From: Maea johnstoni
Taxonomy: Eukaryota; Annelida; Polychaeta; Spionida; Magelonidae
Length of the DNA: 64,000 nucleotides
Assembly (NCBI GenBank): GCA_963942565.1
Contig: OZ012699.1
Location: 27,973,121 to 28,037,120, forward strand
Direction: 5' to 3'
Under the pieces are notes generated by a model, which was not told the origin of the DNA, did not search any database, and saw nothing but the letters and a program-made list of their open reading frames with translations. Made by a program: the position numbers and the translations under genes. Positions 1 to 10,787 of this stretch are shown piece after piece (the first letter of the stretch is position 1; each line of letters begins with the position of its first letter).

Positions 1-450
1 ATGGGCTCAAAAACAAAATATCAGTTGGTCCCTTAAGGTAGCTAAACAATATGATATCCGTGGCCTTCCTAGGCATAATGATATTAATGATAGTTGATTT
101 TTCAGAAATTGGCCAAGAACTCGATGAAAAGCTACCTATTGAGTGCAAAACTAAGTGGCATACAACCTTAAACGGTAAAAATATCTATAAACTAAGAACT
201 AACCAGCTAATTAAGAGATTTTCTATCAGAACTATAACTAGAGATGCCAATTACCAGGAAAGAAAGGAGTGTTGGTTGATATAAGATGTGTAATAGCTAC
301 TGTAAGGTTAGTAGCAGTTCCCAGAAAAAAAAATAATCATAGCATTTTAAGTGAAGAAAGAGTCTCTCCGTGTTGTTCGAGGTTTTATAGAAATTGAGTC
401 TTAAGAGCACTTCCTATCATGCTGTCGTCACACAGCACTCTTTTATATAA
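1..450. other. non-genic stretch
   Basis: Short reading frames only, with no recognisable domain and no supported exon. I see nothing that can be named here. Confidence 0.5.
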
Positions 451-735
451 GGAAGGAAGGAAGCAATTGGGTTTTACGTCGCTTTTAACAGCTTAGGTCA
501 TATCGCGGCGAGATAGAAACCCGGAACCGGGAAGAAATTCCCTACTCTTCACGAATAGTTCCAAGGGATCTTTCAGTTGCAGAAGGACCATAGACAGCCC
601 CCCACAACCCCGCACATTTATATAGCGACCAGGCCAACCCGCTTGAGGATCCAGCGGAGACTCGAACCTGCGAACTCACGCTTGGGAGCCAGGCATCGTA
701 AGGCCACTCCAATTTAATTACTTGTCTTACGAGCT
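451..735 (-). repeat. tRNA-derived SINE, minus strand
   Basis: Read on the minus strand this begins with a tRNA-like head. A box-A-like TGGCCTTACGATGCCTGG lies near 694-711 and a box B matching GGTTCGAGTCTCC near 660-672. The body contains AAAGATCCCTTGG, also seen in the SINE-like copy near 37060. It ends in a short CCTT repeat tail at about 451-462. Family not assigned. The Pol III boxes are seen directly; the SINE call is inference from head, body and tail order. Confidence 0.65.
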
Positions 736-1192
736 TTTTTTGGAAAAAAAATCCTGTCAGACTCCAAAAAAAAAGAAAAAAAAAGTCATCTTTGGTGTCT
801 TACGGACGAAAGTGGTTTTGAAATTTTCTGTCAGACTCCAAAAAAAAAAAAAAAAAAAGTGCAAGTTTTAAGAATATTCTTTGTAAGTGTGATTCAATCA
901 ACTACAAGAAGCTATCATTGCTGTAGTAGAGCCTCAGACTTGAGGAGTTATACCTCCCACCCTCCAGGTTACAGTGATTAATAGATTGATTGATTTTATC
1001 TAGTTGAGAATAGGCTGGTAGAAACATATCGCTACCAGTTCTAGTCGTCAGACTCTAAAAAAAATAAAATAAATAAAAAAAGTCACATTTTTCAACTTTT
1101 TTTTTTATTCCAAAATGCCTCATTTCCTACCTCCTGAGCACGTAAGACAAGTAAATAAATTGGAGTGGCCTAACCACTAGGCCACGGCGGAT
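702..1192. repeat. inverted repeat pair around an A-tract-rich core
   Basis: About 33 bp at 702-734 recurs in inverted orientation at 1138-1170 (core GTAAGACAAGTAA..AATTGGAGTGGCC). Just outside the right arm, 1170-1192 reads on the minus strand as a second box-A-like tRNA head (GGCCTAGTGGTTAGG). The core carries three copies of CAGACTC(C/T)AAAAAAA near 753, 830 and 1050. It may be two SINE heads facing each other or a small foldback element. Confidence 0.45.
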
Positions 1193-1299
1193 CCCTCTTC
1201 TCTTTTATATAAGGCTCATTCAATATAGTGAACTTTCAATACATGTAACTCTGTGCAGATTAGGCAAAATCCGGATTATGCGTATAGGAATTATATGTA

Positions 1300-1508
1300 C
1301 TGTAAATCACTTGAACAGGGCGTGAACATTATATAGCGCAATTACAGTACTGGCCTGGATAGCGTTATCTAAGTATAGCGGTGAACGGGAACAGCAGCAA
1401 CAAGTTCAATTAAGACTTAAATAAGGACGGAGATTTTACAATAGCGCATATGGGCAGAGCGCTATTATCGCTATCTTATTGTTCCAGCTATACTTAAGTG
1501 ATTTACAG
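1300..1508. mobile_element. mariner-type MITE
   Basis: Terminal inverted repeats (TIRs) CTGTAAATCACTT at 1300 and AAGTGATTTACAG ending at 1508 are each bordered by TA, the target duplication of the Tc1/mariner superfamily. The element is about 209 bp and has no coding capacity. Its right half is found inverted at 31800-31920, so it is a dispersed family. Confidence 0.7.
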
Positions 1509-1514
1509 TATAGG

Positions 1515-4500
1515 AAGGGACTGGGACCTTCCAATCCAGATTACATGTCTGGATTATGCAAAGTTGCCTGTATCTTAAATGATACAGATAAATTGATGTT
1601 CATAATGTCCAACCGTGATATAACGTTTAGTGCCAAAATTTGCTGCAAAATGCTTGATATCAGAACTGATGTATCAAGCACAGACAGATTTTAGATTTCT
1701 GGTTTCTGTGATCTTATATTTTTTTTTGATTTTTTAAATCTTTGGTATCTTTAATCCATAACATCACATGCTTTGGTTAAATATCAAAAGAAACGCACCA
1801 AAAAGTACAACAAAAATAACCTTCAGTAACTTTGATTTTTTTTAAAAACACCAAGAAAAAACAATATATTAAACTAATGTTTAACTATGAGCATCTCAAA
1901 AACAGATTAAGAGAGGAGATAAGCAATTTGAATAAGATGGGTATTGTTAATGGAATATTATGAGGACCAGTAATAATCCTACATTATAATGCAAGAACCA
2001 AGATAAAACAAAAAATATTCATCAATACATAGAGAGTTCATATCTTTATTGACTGATGATTATACAATGTTGGTTGACTTGTGATGAAAAAGTACAATGC
2101 TGTCAACAACACGTGATGTTTGTTTATAGCATAATGTCATTTTATACCATATTCAGATAAGATAATTATCATTTAACCTGATGATACATGCTTTATTTAA
2201 ATAACAGCAACAATTTAAAGCAGCGAACTATAATGCAAAGCTAAATATGAAAGTTCAAAAGTTATTTTTTAGCCAACTAATCAATTTAGATTATTTATTT
2301 CTCACCGGCGGATCCATGTCGGTGGTTCAGGTGACGAGTCACCGTTCAGTTAAAAAACTGGATGTTTGGCACCGGTCAAATCCGCGAGCTGATTCCTGCC
2401 TGTTCACACCAGCAGTTTAGACAGGCAGTTACAGGGCATCATGCCCCGGATAGATTTCCTTAAACCCCCCCTGGGACAGGTGGATTTAGGAAGACGGTCG
2501 TTGTCGCCGACAGCTGGCTGTCTGACACAATTATCGAAAGTTTCCATGGGGAATATTGATAAGGATGGCTGGCAGAAATTGGCATGGGGAGATAGAGATT
2601 GGTGTGGAGATAAGTCAGATAACTAGTTATCATTCACAGCAGCGTGATTACACTCGCCGCTATGAGCGCTGGTAAGCAGCCCTCGTTGAAGTCATCTCTT
2701 CACTTTAAAGTCGAAGATAACTTTAAAAACTTGATATAGAAGTACAGTTGTATAATTATTCAAGCAGCAGATTTTTAGGAAATCATAAACTATTAGGTAG
2801 TATTGTAACATTAAAGGTAAATTATACTGGTCAACATATATTGGTAGCCCGGCGCTCTTTTGCCAGTTTTGGATGGAGTTTACTAAGGATTAACCCCGGA
2901 AATGCACCAGTTAATTGAATCCCCGGGAGGGGGCAGGGATAGTGTTCTCACCTTTCGCATAGTGCACATAAAATTCATAATTGTAAGTGCCAGGAATGGC
3001 TGATAATGCATCTCAGAGCATCAATAACCCTTTGGCTTCTGGGGGCCTTAAACGGCCCGCAGAACCCAGGCCGCTAGTGCCGAGCACCTACGGTGTTCAG
3101 TGGACATTTTCACTTTTGGCACCAGTCAAATTTAGGGCTGGATCCGCTCCTGATTCATACTAAGTTTTGATATCTATAAGGTAGTGATTATGATGTACAG
3201 AAATGGTGTAAACGTACATCTACAGAGCAGAAATCTTATTTTTGAATACAAAAGTTGTGGTTCTGCACAACTTTGAATGTATACTGAGGCTCCGAAAAGT
3301 CCTGAACACCCCAACCCCTGGAAATCTACGGCCAGAAATGGCTTAACGTGGCTAACAGCTTTCAATACGTAAAAGCTTGTTAAGATGGATAGGAAAACCT
3401 ATGAACTATGCATTATGATGTTATTACTAGTATACGTTACTGTTATAAAACTTCTATGGACACAGGGGAAAACTTGGAATACAGACATAAATTTTGAACA
3501 TTACAGCCTGCCAGGCAGGAAAAAAGTTCCAAGAGACTCGAAAAATGGTCAGCAAATAATTAGCATGACTTATAAAGGTTATATTCATATTAAAACAAAT
3601 CAAGACCCTTTTTGATGCACAAATTGAGAGAGGAAAAAAACCCTTTGTTATCAAGAGAAATACAGATATAGTATACAAGGCAGGAAAAACAATATGAAAA
3701 TCATGGAACATTCTTACAGTGCATTTTAAAAAGCGTCATGAACGCACTGCGGTAAAAAGTTGCTGATCACCCAGCAACAATTGTGGTAATAATCCATGGC
3801 TGCTACGAGGAGGTTCAATGCTCTCCTTTGTCTTTTGTTACGCCATGTCTGATTGGAGGCTTGAGTGATGGCGCACCGAGGACTGATAGCACAAAGTGTT
3901 CAAGCGCTTGAAAATATGACCAATACACAGTCTGTGCCAATGAAAATATCATTAATATATGGTACAGACCTATGAAAATATAATCAATATATGATCTGTG
4001 ACGGTCTCACCTGTTAGGGTAAGGAAACATTTACGTTTGCAGGGGGAGGTTGGGAAAGTTCAGAAAGCCAGAAAATGATGTACATTCAATGGCCCCCACC
4101 ACAATTTTGCCAACATTCTTCAGAGAATAGGGGAGGTCATTTGGGGTCTATGCTTGTGTTGGGCCGATCATCAATTATAATCGATAATCGATCGGTTGCC
4201 TCTCTTTTACTGATTTATCGATTACAAAATTGGCAATTGATAATAATCGAAAAAGATGACATCTAGCGACGAAAAATGGAACTAAATAACTGGCAGGTTG
4301 TCAGCTTTCTTGCTATGAAACTAACACTTGAGCACCAAGTTAGAGTGGGTGCTAGATCTCTAGAACCCAATTACTGAAAAAGTGCGAAGAACTGATTATG
4401 ATCAATAACCGATCGGTTGGCTGCAACTGATTATCGATCCCGAAATTGCAACAGATTCCCAACCCTAGACTGTGCGCTTAATTGGAGAAATACAGTACTC

Positions 4501-4698
4501 AACTAAGATTATTGCAATCTATATTGATTGCGAAACCTACTTAGGAACAAACCCTCCTGTTCACTGCAGTTAGTCCTATTGGTAACCGATATCACAGATC
4601 CTACCTCACAGAGATATGAAAAGATGGTTTTCAATACCAGGTGATTATTGAAGTTTGACACTGCAGTATGTTGCATACTAATTTATCTATACATCATG
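1515..4698. other. non-genic stretch downstream of zinc-finger gene A
   Basis: No exon can be supported. A stretch near 2999-3080 resembles, in inverse orientation, a stretch at 22140-22225 (shared GCATCTCAGAGCA and a GC-rich stem), so it is probably a diverged repeat. About 4530-4690, just past the stop of gene A, is similar to 39845-39965 past gene B, which supports paralogy of the two loci including their 3' flanks. Confidence 0.5.
4140..4465. mobile_element. possible degraded hAT-like MITE
   Basis: ATCGATAATCGATCGGTTG near 4180 recurs inverted near 4403-4436, ending in ..CCCAACCCTA. This resembles the ATCGAT-rich subterminal regions and TAGGG ends of the intact hAT MITEs at 19316 and 27316. 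I could not find clean target duplications, so this is tentative. Confidence 0.3.
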
Positions 4699-6525
4699 TT
4701 AGGCAAAAAGGGTTTCCTGTTTCACTAATATACTATTAGCATTTTCCTCCAACTCTTGCTTTAATGGGAGACACTGTACTTTAACAACATCGTTTTCCTG
4801 TTTTACTAATATGCTACCAGCCTTTTCCTCCAACTCCTGCTTTAATGGAATACATTGTCCTTTAACAACTATCCATTGTCTTGATTCTGGTAACTTTTCT
4901 TCAGTGTGTGTACTCATGTGAGTAACTAGACCAGATAAACATGTGAATGGCTTGTCACACTCATCGCATGCAAATGTTTTTTCCTCACTGTGTATTTTCT
5001 TATGCCTTACCAGAGCAGAGGAGCTTGTGAATGCTTTGTCACATTCATTGCACTGGAAGGGTCTTTCCCCACTGTGTATCCTCTTATGCTGTACCAGACC
5101 AGAAGAATCATAAAATGCCTTGTCACATACATTGCACTGGAAGGGTCTTTCCCCACTGTGTATCTTCTTATGCTTTACGAGACTAGAAGACTTTGTGTAT
5201 GCCTTGTCACATTCATTGCACTGGAAGGGTCTTTCCCCACTGTGTATCTTCTTATGCTTTACGAGACTAGAAGACTGTGTGAATGCCTTGTCACATTCAT
5301 TGCACTGGAAGGGTCTTTCCCCATGATGTATCTTCTTATGCTTTACGAGACTAGAAGACTGTGTGAATGCCTTGTCACATTCATTGCACTGGAAGGGTCT
5401 TTCCCCACTGTGTATCCTCTTATGCTGTACCAGTTTAGAAGACTTTGTGAATGCCTTGTCACATTCATTGCACTGGAAGGGTCTTTCCCCACGATGTATC
5501 TTCTTATGCTGTACCAGACCAGAAGACTTTGTGAATGCCTTGTCACATTCATTGCACTGGAAGGGTCTTTCCCCACTGTGTATCTTCTTATGCTTTACGA
5601 GACTAGAAGACTGTGTGAATGCCTTGTCACATTCATTGCACTGGAAGGGTCTTTCCCCATGATGTATCTTCTTATGCTTTACGAGACTAGAAGACTGTGT
5701 GAATGCCTTGTCACATTCATTGCACTGGAAGGGTCTTTCCCCACGATGTATCCTCTCATGCTCTACCAGACGAGAATAATAATAAAATGCCTTGTCACAT
5801 ACATTGCACTGAAAAGGTCGTTCCCTACTGTGTATCCTCATATGCCGTACCAGATTAGGACGGCATGGGAATGTCTTGTCACATTCAATGCATTGAAAGG
5901 GTCTGTTCTTATCATGTATTCTCTTATGCTGAACCAATAAACAAGAGTGTGTAAATGCCTTGTCACATTCATTGCACTGAAAGGGTCTTTCTCCACTGTG
6001 TATTCTCTTATGCTCTGTCAAAAGAGAAAAGTTTGTGAATACCTTGTCACATTCATTGCACTGGAACGGTCTTTCCTCACTGTGTATCCTCTTATGCTTC
6101 ACCAGATAAAAATCGTGTGAGAATGCCTCGTCACATACATTGCACTGGAACATTCTTTCCTCACTGTGTATCCTCTTATGCTTTACCAGATAAAAATTGT
6201 GTGTGAATGCCTTGTCACATTCATTGCACTGAAAGAGTTTATTCCCAGTGTGTATCCTCTTATGCAGCCCCAAATCAGATGAGCATATGAATGCCTCATC
6301 ACGTAAATTGCACTGGAAGGGTCTTTCTACACTGTGTATCCACTTATGCTGTTGCAGATTAGAGGACTGTGTGAATGCGAGTGCTGTAAAGTCCTTGTTG
6401 TGTGGAAAAGGTCTTTCCCCTTTGGGTATTTTCTTGTGCCTTATCAAATTGGATGAACATTCATATGTCTTGTTAGGTTCATCCCCTTTGTGCCCATCCT
6501 TTTGATCTATCACATCTGAAGACAT
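4699..6525 (-). CDS. C2H2 zinc-finger protein (gene A), about 19 tandem units
   Basis: 608-residue protein in one exon. About 16 canonical C2H2 fingers (FQCNECDKAF..L..HKRIH, linker SGERPFQ) follow three decayed N-terminal units; the third has CNLR where CNLC is expected. Tandem fingers of this kind bind DNA sequence-specifically in the nucleus; the target is unknown. No KRAB, SCAN, BTB or ZAD domain is visible. Units of the type TQSSSLVKHKKIHHGE then TQSSSLVKHKKIHSGE then TKSS occur twice in near-identical DNA, a recent internal duplication. The C-terminus has two copies of a tail motif with GQC/VQC, PLKQELEE and SILVKQE, giving four psi-K-x-E SUMO-consensus sites. The first in-frame ATG (MSSDVIDQKDG) matches the start of gene B (MSLEVIGHKDG), which supports this start. 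Whether it is transcribed cannot be judged. Confidence 0.92.
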   Translation of the reverse strand: MSSDVIDQKDGHKGDEPNKTYECSSNLIRHKKIPKGERPFPHNKDFTALAFTQSSNLQQHKWIHSVERPFQCNLRDEAFICSSDLGLHKRIHTGNKLFQCNECDKAFTHNFYLVKHKRIHSEERMFQCNVCDEAFSHDFYLVKHKRIHSEERPFQCNECDKVFTNFSLLTEHKRIHSGERPFQCNECDKAFTHSCLLVQHKRIHDKNRPFQCIECDKTFPCRPNLVRHMRIHSRERPFQCNVCDKAFYYYSRLVEHERIHRGERPFQCNECDKAFTQSSSLVKHKKIHHGERPFQCNECDKAFTQSSSLVKHKKIHSGERPFQCNECDKAFTKSSGLVQHKKIHRGERPFQCNECDKAFTKSSKLVQHKRIHSGERPFQCNECDKAFTQSSSLVKHKKIHHGERPFQCNECDKAFTQSSSLVKHKKIHSGERPFQCNECDKAYTKSSSLVKHKKIHSGERPFQCNVCDKAFYDSSGLVQHKRIHSGERPFQCNECDKAFTSSSALVRHKKIHSEEKTFACDECDKPFTCLSGLVTHMSTHTEEKLPESRQWIVVKGQCIPLKQELEEKAGSILVKQENDVVKVQCLPLKQELEENANSILVKQETLFA

Positions 6526-6946
6526 GGTAGGTGCTTATAACAAAGACTTTACTAATCAATCCAGTCTCCCTTGTTGCAGAATCTATTGACCATAACAAGA
6601 GAATGGAAGCCTAAACTCTGAAAATCGTGGAGATTTGTCAGTTTATTTCTGGGTAGATTCTCTCCTTCCTTTGGAATCGACCACACAACCAAAAGAATAG
6701 ACCTTTCAGTACTGCTGCAGGTAAGAATGGGTACATTACATGTGAATTATCCTCATCATACTAGAAAATGACTGCTCCCTGAGTAGAGTTCATCAAAGCT
6801 ACATTGAGTAGAGCCCATCACCTGACATCTCTCTCCAAGAGGCAGAAATGATGAACGTTTGACTTAGACCTTGATTGATGTTGGCCTTCATGGGGCAATG
6901 TCCAGTCACAGAGTAGTTTGGTTGATGTATTTACCACTTTAGGGAT
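6526..6946 (-). other. 5' UTR part of the terminal exon of gene A, with splice acceptor
   Basis: On the minus strand CTCTTATTTCAG ends at 6947 and is followed by ATCCCTAAAGTGG. The exon would therefore start at 6946 and run through the ATG at 6525 without another intron. The same acceptor context (CTGCTTTTTCAG then ATCCATGATG) lies at the equivalent place in gene B (44965) and in the fragment at 25505. No first exon was identified upstream. Confidence 0.6.
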
Positions 6947-7316
6947 CTGAAATAAGAGAACAGGGAAAATAAAAATAAAAAACAATAACTTTGGGTGAAT
7001 TTCTCATAAAATCTTCTGTAAACACTGTGTAACTATCACAAAATATCCCTACTTCTGGATTAGTTTGTGGTAAAATAAGTGGTGGTTTTGCAGTGAAGTT
7101 CAGTTAAGGGCACTAGATATACTAGGGCTGGTATTGACTTGGGATATTTAGGCTTGAGACTGGCATCACTATTATTAGGATACTGATCCCAATGCCAAGC
7201 CTAAGCGTCATTTTAGAAGTTGCTGGGATTCATTTACATTCATACTAGTTGCATTTACTAAATTGTGATATTCGAAGATTTTTTGTCAGTTGTTGCAGGA
7301 CATGCGTAATAGAATA

Positions 7317-7320
7317 ATCA

Positions 7321-7365
<45 letters not shown>

Positions 7366-7415
7366 TATAATGATAATAACAATAACAATAATAATAATAA
7401 TAATAATAATAATCA
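7317..7415. repeat. (AAT)n microsatellite
   Basis: AAT/TAA trinucleotide tract with a few interruptions. The homologous tract at 25729-25820 sits at the same place in the duplicated block, so the microsatellite predates the duplication. Confidence 0.9.
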
Positions 7416-7575
7416 TAATTTTTATTTTATTCTATATCTTACACATTTCATTTACAAATCCTTTCCTAAGGCATTAGCATTTTCACATTCTAAGACAAAG
7501 CTCTATGGTAGTAATATTGTTGCTACAATTAAGTAAAGTACGTCAACCAAAACTATCAAAATTTGTATTCATTAC

Positions 7576-10500
7576 CTCTACCTCTACATGAAAACAGAGA
7601 AAACTACAGAAGTGACAGTGTAACTTGAGTGCTCCTGCGGGCAGGGTCTTAGCCAGGATTTCAAAAATACCTGTCCAAAACAGCAATTTCAAAATATTTT
7701 CCCGTCCAGATTTAGCTACTAATCTACTTCAAATCTTTATACCAGCTACATGTAATGGCCTAGTGTGTCAAAAAAGCAATACACACTTCCGCTATGTCCT
7801 AGAAGATGGTTTGATAGGAAAATATTTGGTTATTACACCCCAAAAGTCAAAATTGAAAAATCATCAAAGAAATTTTTGCCTGTCCTAACAGGAGGTTTTT
7901 AGGACACTACCTGTCCAAAAGACAGGTAGGACGGGTCCTGACTTAGTCCCTGCTCCCGCCTGTTATAGGGATTAGGTTGGCACTGGAGAGCAGAGTGGGA
8001 AAGTAAGCTTTATACCTGCTATCAGCCAGCCCAAGACATTTGCGCAGAGGACGGGTAGACCACTTATGTTTAATATTTTGTGTAATGCCATTTCCTCTAT
8101 CAATTGTATTGAAGTATGTATTTTTTGTTACCTTTTGATTCTATGTCAAAAACATGTAACACATAAGGCAGTTGAGGATGTTGATACGTACTGCTTCTAT
8201 TTTACTGTTACACAGTACGTTTTGCATCTTCTTTTATATGCGAACGTATAATAAAAAAATACATTTGAGTTGTAATATATTGTGAATGTGTTCAATTGGA
8301 ACCGTCTTAATCTTTCATCGATTTTCCTAGGGTTATACCATAAGGGAATAGATAGTTAAGAGTTGATTCTCTTTAGGTTAAAACTTTTACAAGTACAGGA
8401 AAGGGATCGAATGGCATCCTTCCAAAAGCTGATGCATACATCTTTCTGCAATTTCTCCAAGTACACATCACCATATACATACACCATGTCCATTCTGTAC
8501 AATTTGGGGAAGGCGGCCCAACCATCATGCGATTTGAAAGTCCTTTCAAACCAAGAGGATTATCCTTGTTCAAGATGTCCACCTACCCTTGATAGTGGCC
8601 GTCTTGACCAAGGATAGGTGACCGTCTTGGGAAGAGGCCATCTTGAGTTCTTGACCCAGAACAAAAGTTGAAAGTGTGCAGTGTACTGGTACATGCGAGT
8701 ACCAGGATAGTTTAAATACAATTCTAGTACAATCAGAATTGAGGTTGTGAAGTACAAGATGATAGCTTTCTCCTAAAATATGATATACCGTAAATTCTTG
8801 GAAAAATCAGCCACCTTAGGAATATGGGCCACTATAATTATTAGACAAAATAATGTGTGGAATCTTGGGCACCTCTGATCTATTTGCGGTCACCATTACA
8901 CAAAATATGAACCACCCTGGAAATCTTGCCAATGCAACAAGTGATCTGCTATTTTTTTCTTATTTTTGCCACCTGGAACAGCCCCGGTTGACTTTTTTTT
9001 CTTGACAGTAAGCATTCTAGTCAATATTGATCAGATTTTGCTATGTCAGAATTTACATAATCAGATAACTTCCAGGTTAGCTTTAGAAATAACAGATGAC
9101 CATTGCACAATCCGATAGAAGATACATCCAGACTCCAGTCTTAGATGAATAAAAGAATGGATATATAGCGAGAGAAACATGACAGGAAATGGTCATATAG
9201 AACATTTGAAAGTCACTAGATACAACTTTCGACCCTCAGAAACACGCTAAAACTCCTATATTAAGCTGCAAGCCGATGTATTATATACTTCCTTACCTAA
9301 TACCTAAATATCCAGGCCCACTTTTATGTATAGATTTATAGTCATTCCATTAAAACTGCTTTTACACTCAGTTTTCTTCTGTGAGGGGGAATCTGAGAGG
9401 CTGTCTCTTTTAGTGACAGTGTAACAGCCCCTCTGATGACTTAATTGATTGGACCCTCGTATCGTTTACATTATAGCGAAACCTGCGCGCCAACATGCGC
9501 AGAACGCGACTTTTTGTGATATTGGCCGCAGCGAGCTTTCTCAGGTTGCTCAGGTGGTTTCATATCCCTTGTTTTAGTTATCTAAGGTTGAGTCTGTTTA
9601 GAATTCGGATTGTTTGTGTACGCGTTGACTTGATCGATTTTCCACGAAATACAGTACCTTAAGTTAAACATCTGCCCACTGCCACTCCAAAGCAAATGTT
9701 GATTTTTCTATTGTGTTGAATTGCCGCCGAGGTTGGTTCATAAAACAGGAATACTATAGAGATCAGAAGAGGCCGAGCACCACGGTGAGAACCACAGACC
9801 CGGATGTAGGATGCTCTCTGCTCACTCGATTATCCAGCCGGCGCATTCATTCATAACGTATTGCCAGGAAAACCATCCAATCACATTGGCCCTTTTTAGT
9901 CACATTTTTAGCCGGCTCTAAATCGTTCTTGACGTCATAAAATATAAACACAAAATCAAAACGTTTGGAATCTTCAGGTATTTTAGTTATTATGAGTAGT
10001 TTTCGTTAGTATTTTTCATTGTTTTGGTCATACGTTTCTTAAACATACTACGGCAAGTATTCTGGGAAAAGATATCTTCTTGTCAATTAGCCAATTCTAT
10101 ATTTGAGATGTTTTAAGATCTTGACCACATGGTGAATTGGTCATAAACACTCGGAGAGCGGCTACTAAATCAGTATATTTCAACTTTAAAATAAACGTTT
10201 GGCCATTAAACTTATCTAATATAAAGCGTAGCTTTATCTATGCAATTGTGGGAGTCGAATCCATTTTACTAGGTTTGTTCTCTCTACTCTAGAGATCGGA
10301 CTTAATTGGAGATTGGACTTAAATACAATTTAACTTCATTCTGAGAGAGGCGTAGCTCCTCTAGAGATCGGACGCGAGTGATTCATTCTGAGAGAGAGCA
10401 GCTACGTTTATTTTAAACGGGTACCGGGTATGTAAGCAATTTTATTTAAAACATTACTCTCTGAGAGCAGCTGCTGAATCTGCAACTTGAAATTAAGCGT
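7576..10500. other. intergenic stretch between gene A and the OTU-PHD-Ulp1 gene
   Basis: No exon supported. A transposon-like stretch at about 9178-9400 (ACATGACAGGAAATGGTCA, then a conserved stretch containing CTCCTATATTAAGCTGCA) belongs to the same family as the elements at 55116-55527 and 56955-57250. About 10260-10400 holds two CTCTAGAGATCGGAC stretches, each next to ATTCTGAGAGAG; the role is unknown. Confidence 0.45.
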
Positions 10501-10504
10501 AGTT

Positions 10505-10505
<1 letters not shown>

Positions 10506-10595
<90 letters not shown>

Positions 10596-10702
10596 ACAGA
10601 GAATAAAAGTAGTAAAAATGCATTTGACTTGCTGCACTACAAAGATGATTTTGAAGTTGAATATGAACAAATAGATGTGACAGCATAATGTATTTGCCAT
10701 TA

Positions 10703-10768
<66 letters not shown>
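10506..10768. repeat. two (TC)n tracts flanking a short unique segment
   Basis: Pure TC dinucleotide tracts at 10506-10590 and 10708-10768. Each is followed at once by an AG acceptor-like site (TTTAACAG at about 10599, CTGTTGCAG at 10779), so each could serve as a giant polypyrimidine tract. The segment between them (10600-10688) encodes a plausible peptide (AFDLLHYKDDFEVEYEQIDV) but its reading phase does not join the next exon, so I leave it uncalled. Confidence 0.8.
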
Positions 10769-10770
<2 letters not shown>

Positions 10771-10787
10771 CTGTTGCAGATTGCTTG

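Larger units (their letters stand above)
6227..9742. repeat. segmental duplication, copy 1
   Basis: Two blocks, about 6227-7575 and 8806-9742, recur in the same order and orientation at 25273-25981 and 27047-28365. Copy 2 lacks about 490 bp (6429-6918) and about 170 bp (roughly 7080-7250) found here. The sequence between the blocks (7576-8805) is unrelated to 25982-27046. The block holds the 5' part of gene A and its upstream region. Confidence 0.85.

Noticed and set aside
4990-5940. Long plus-strand frame with repeated CLVTFIALEGSFPTVY
   Set aside because: It is the opposite-strand shadow of the zinc-finger repeats of gene A. The periodic finger DNA keeps all frames open.
10600-10688. Peptide AFDLLHYKDDFEVEYEQIDV between the TC tracts as an exon of the multi-domain gene
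   Set aside because: No donor site lets it join the next exon in phase without a stop; kept only as a possible untranslated or alternative exon.
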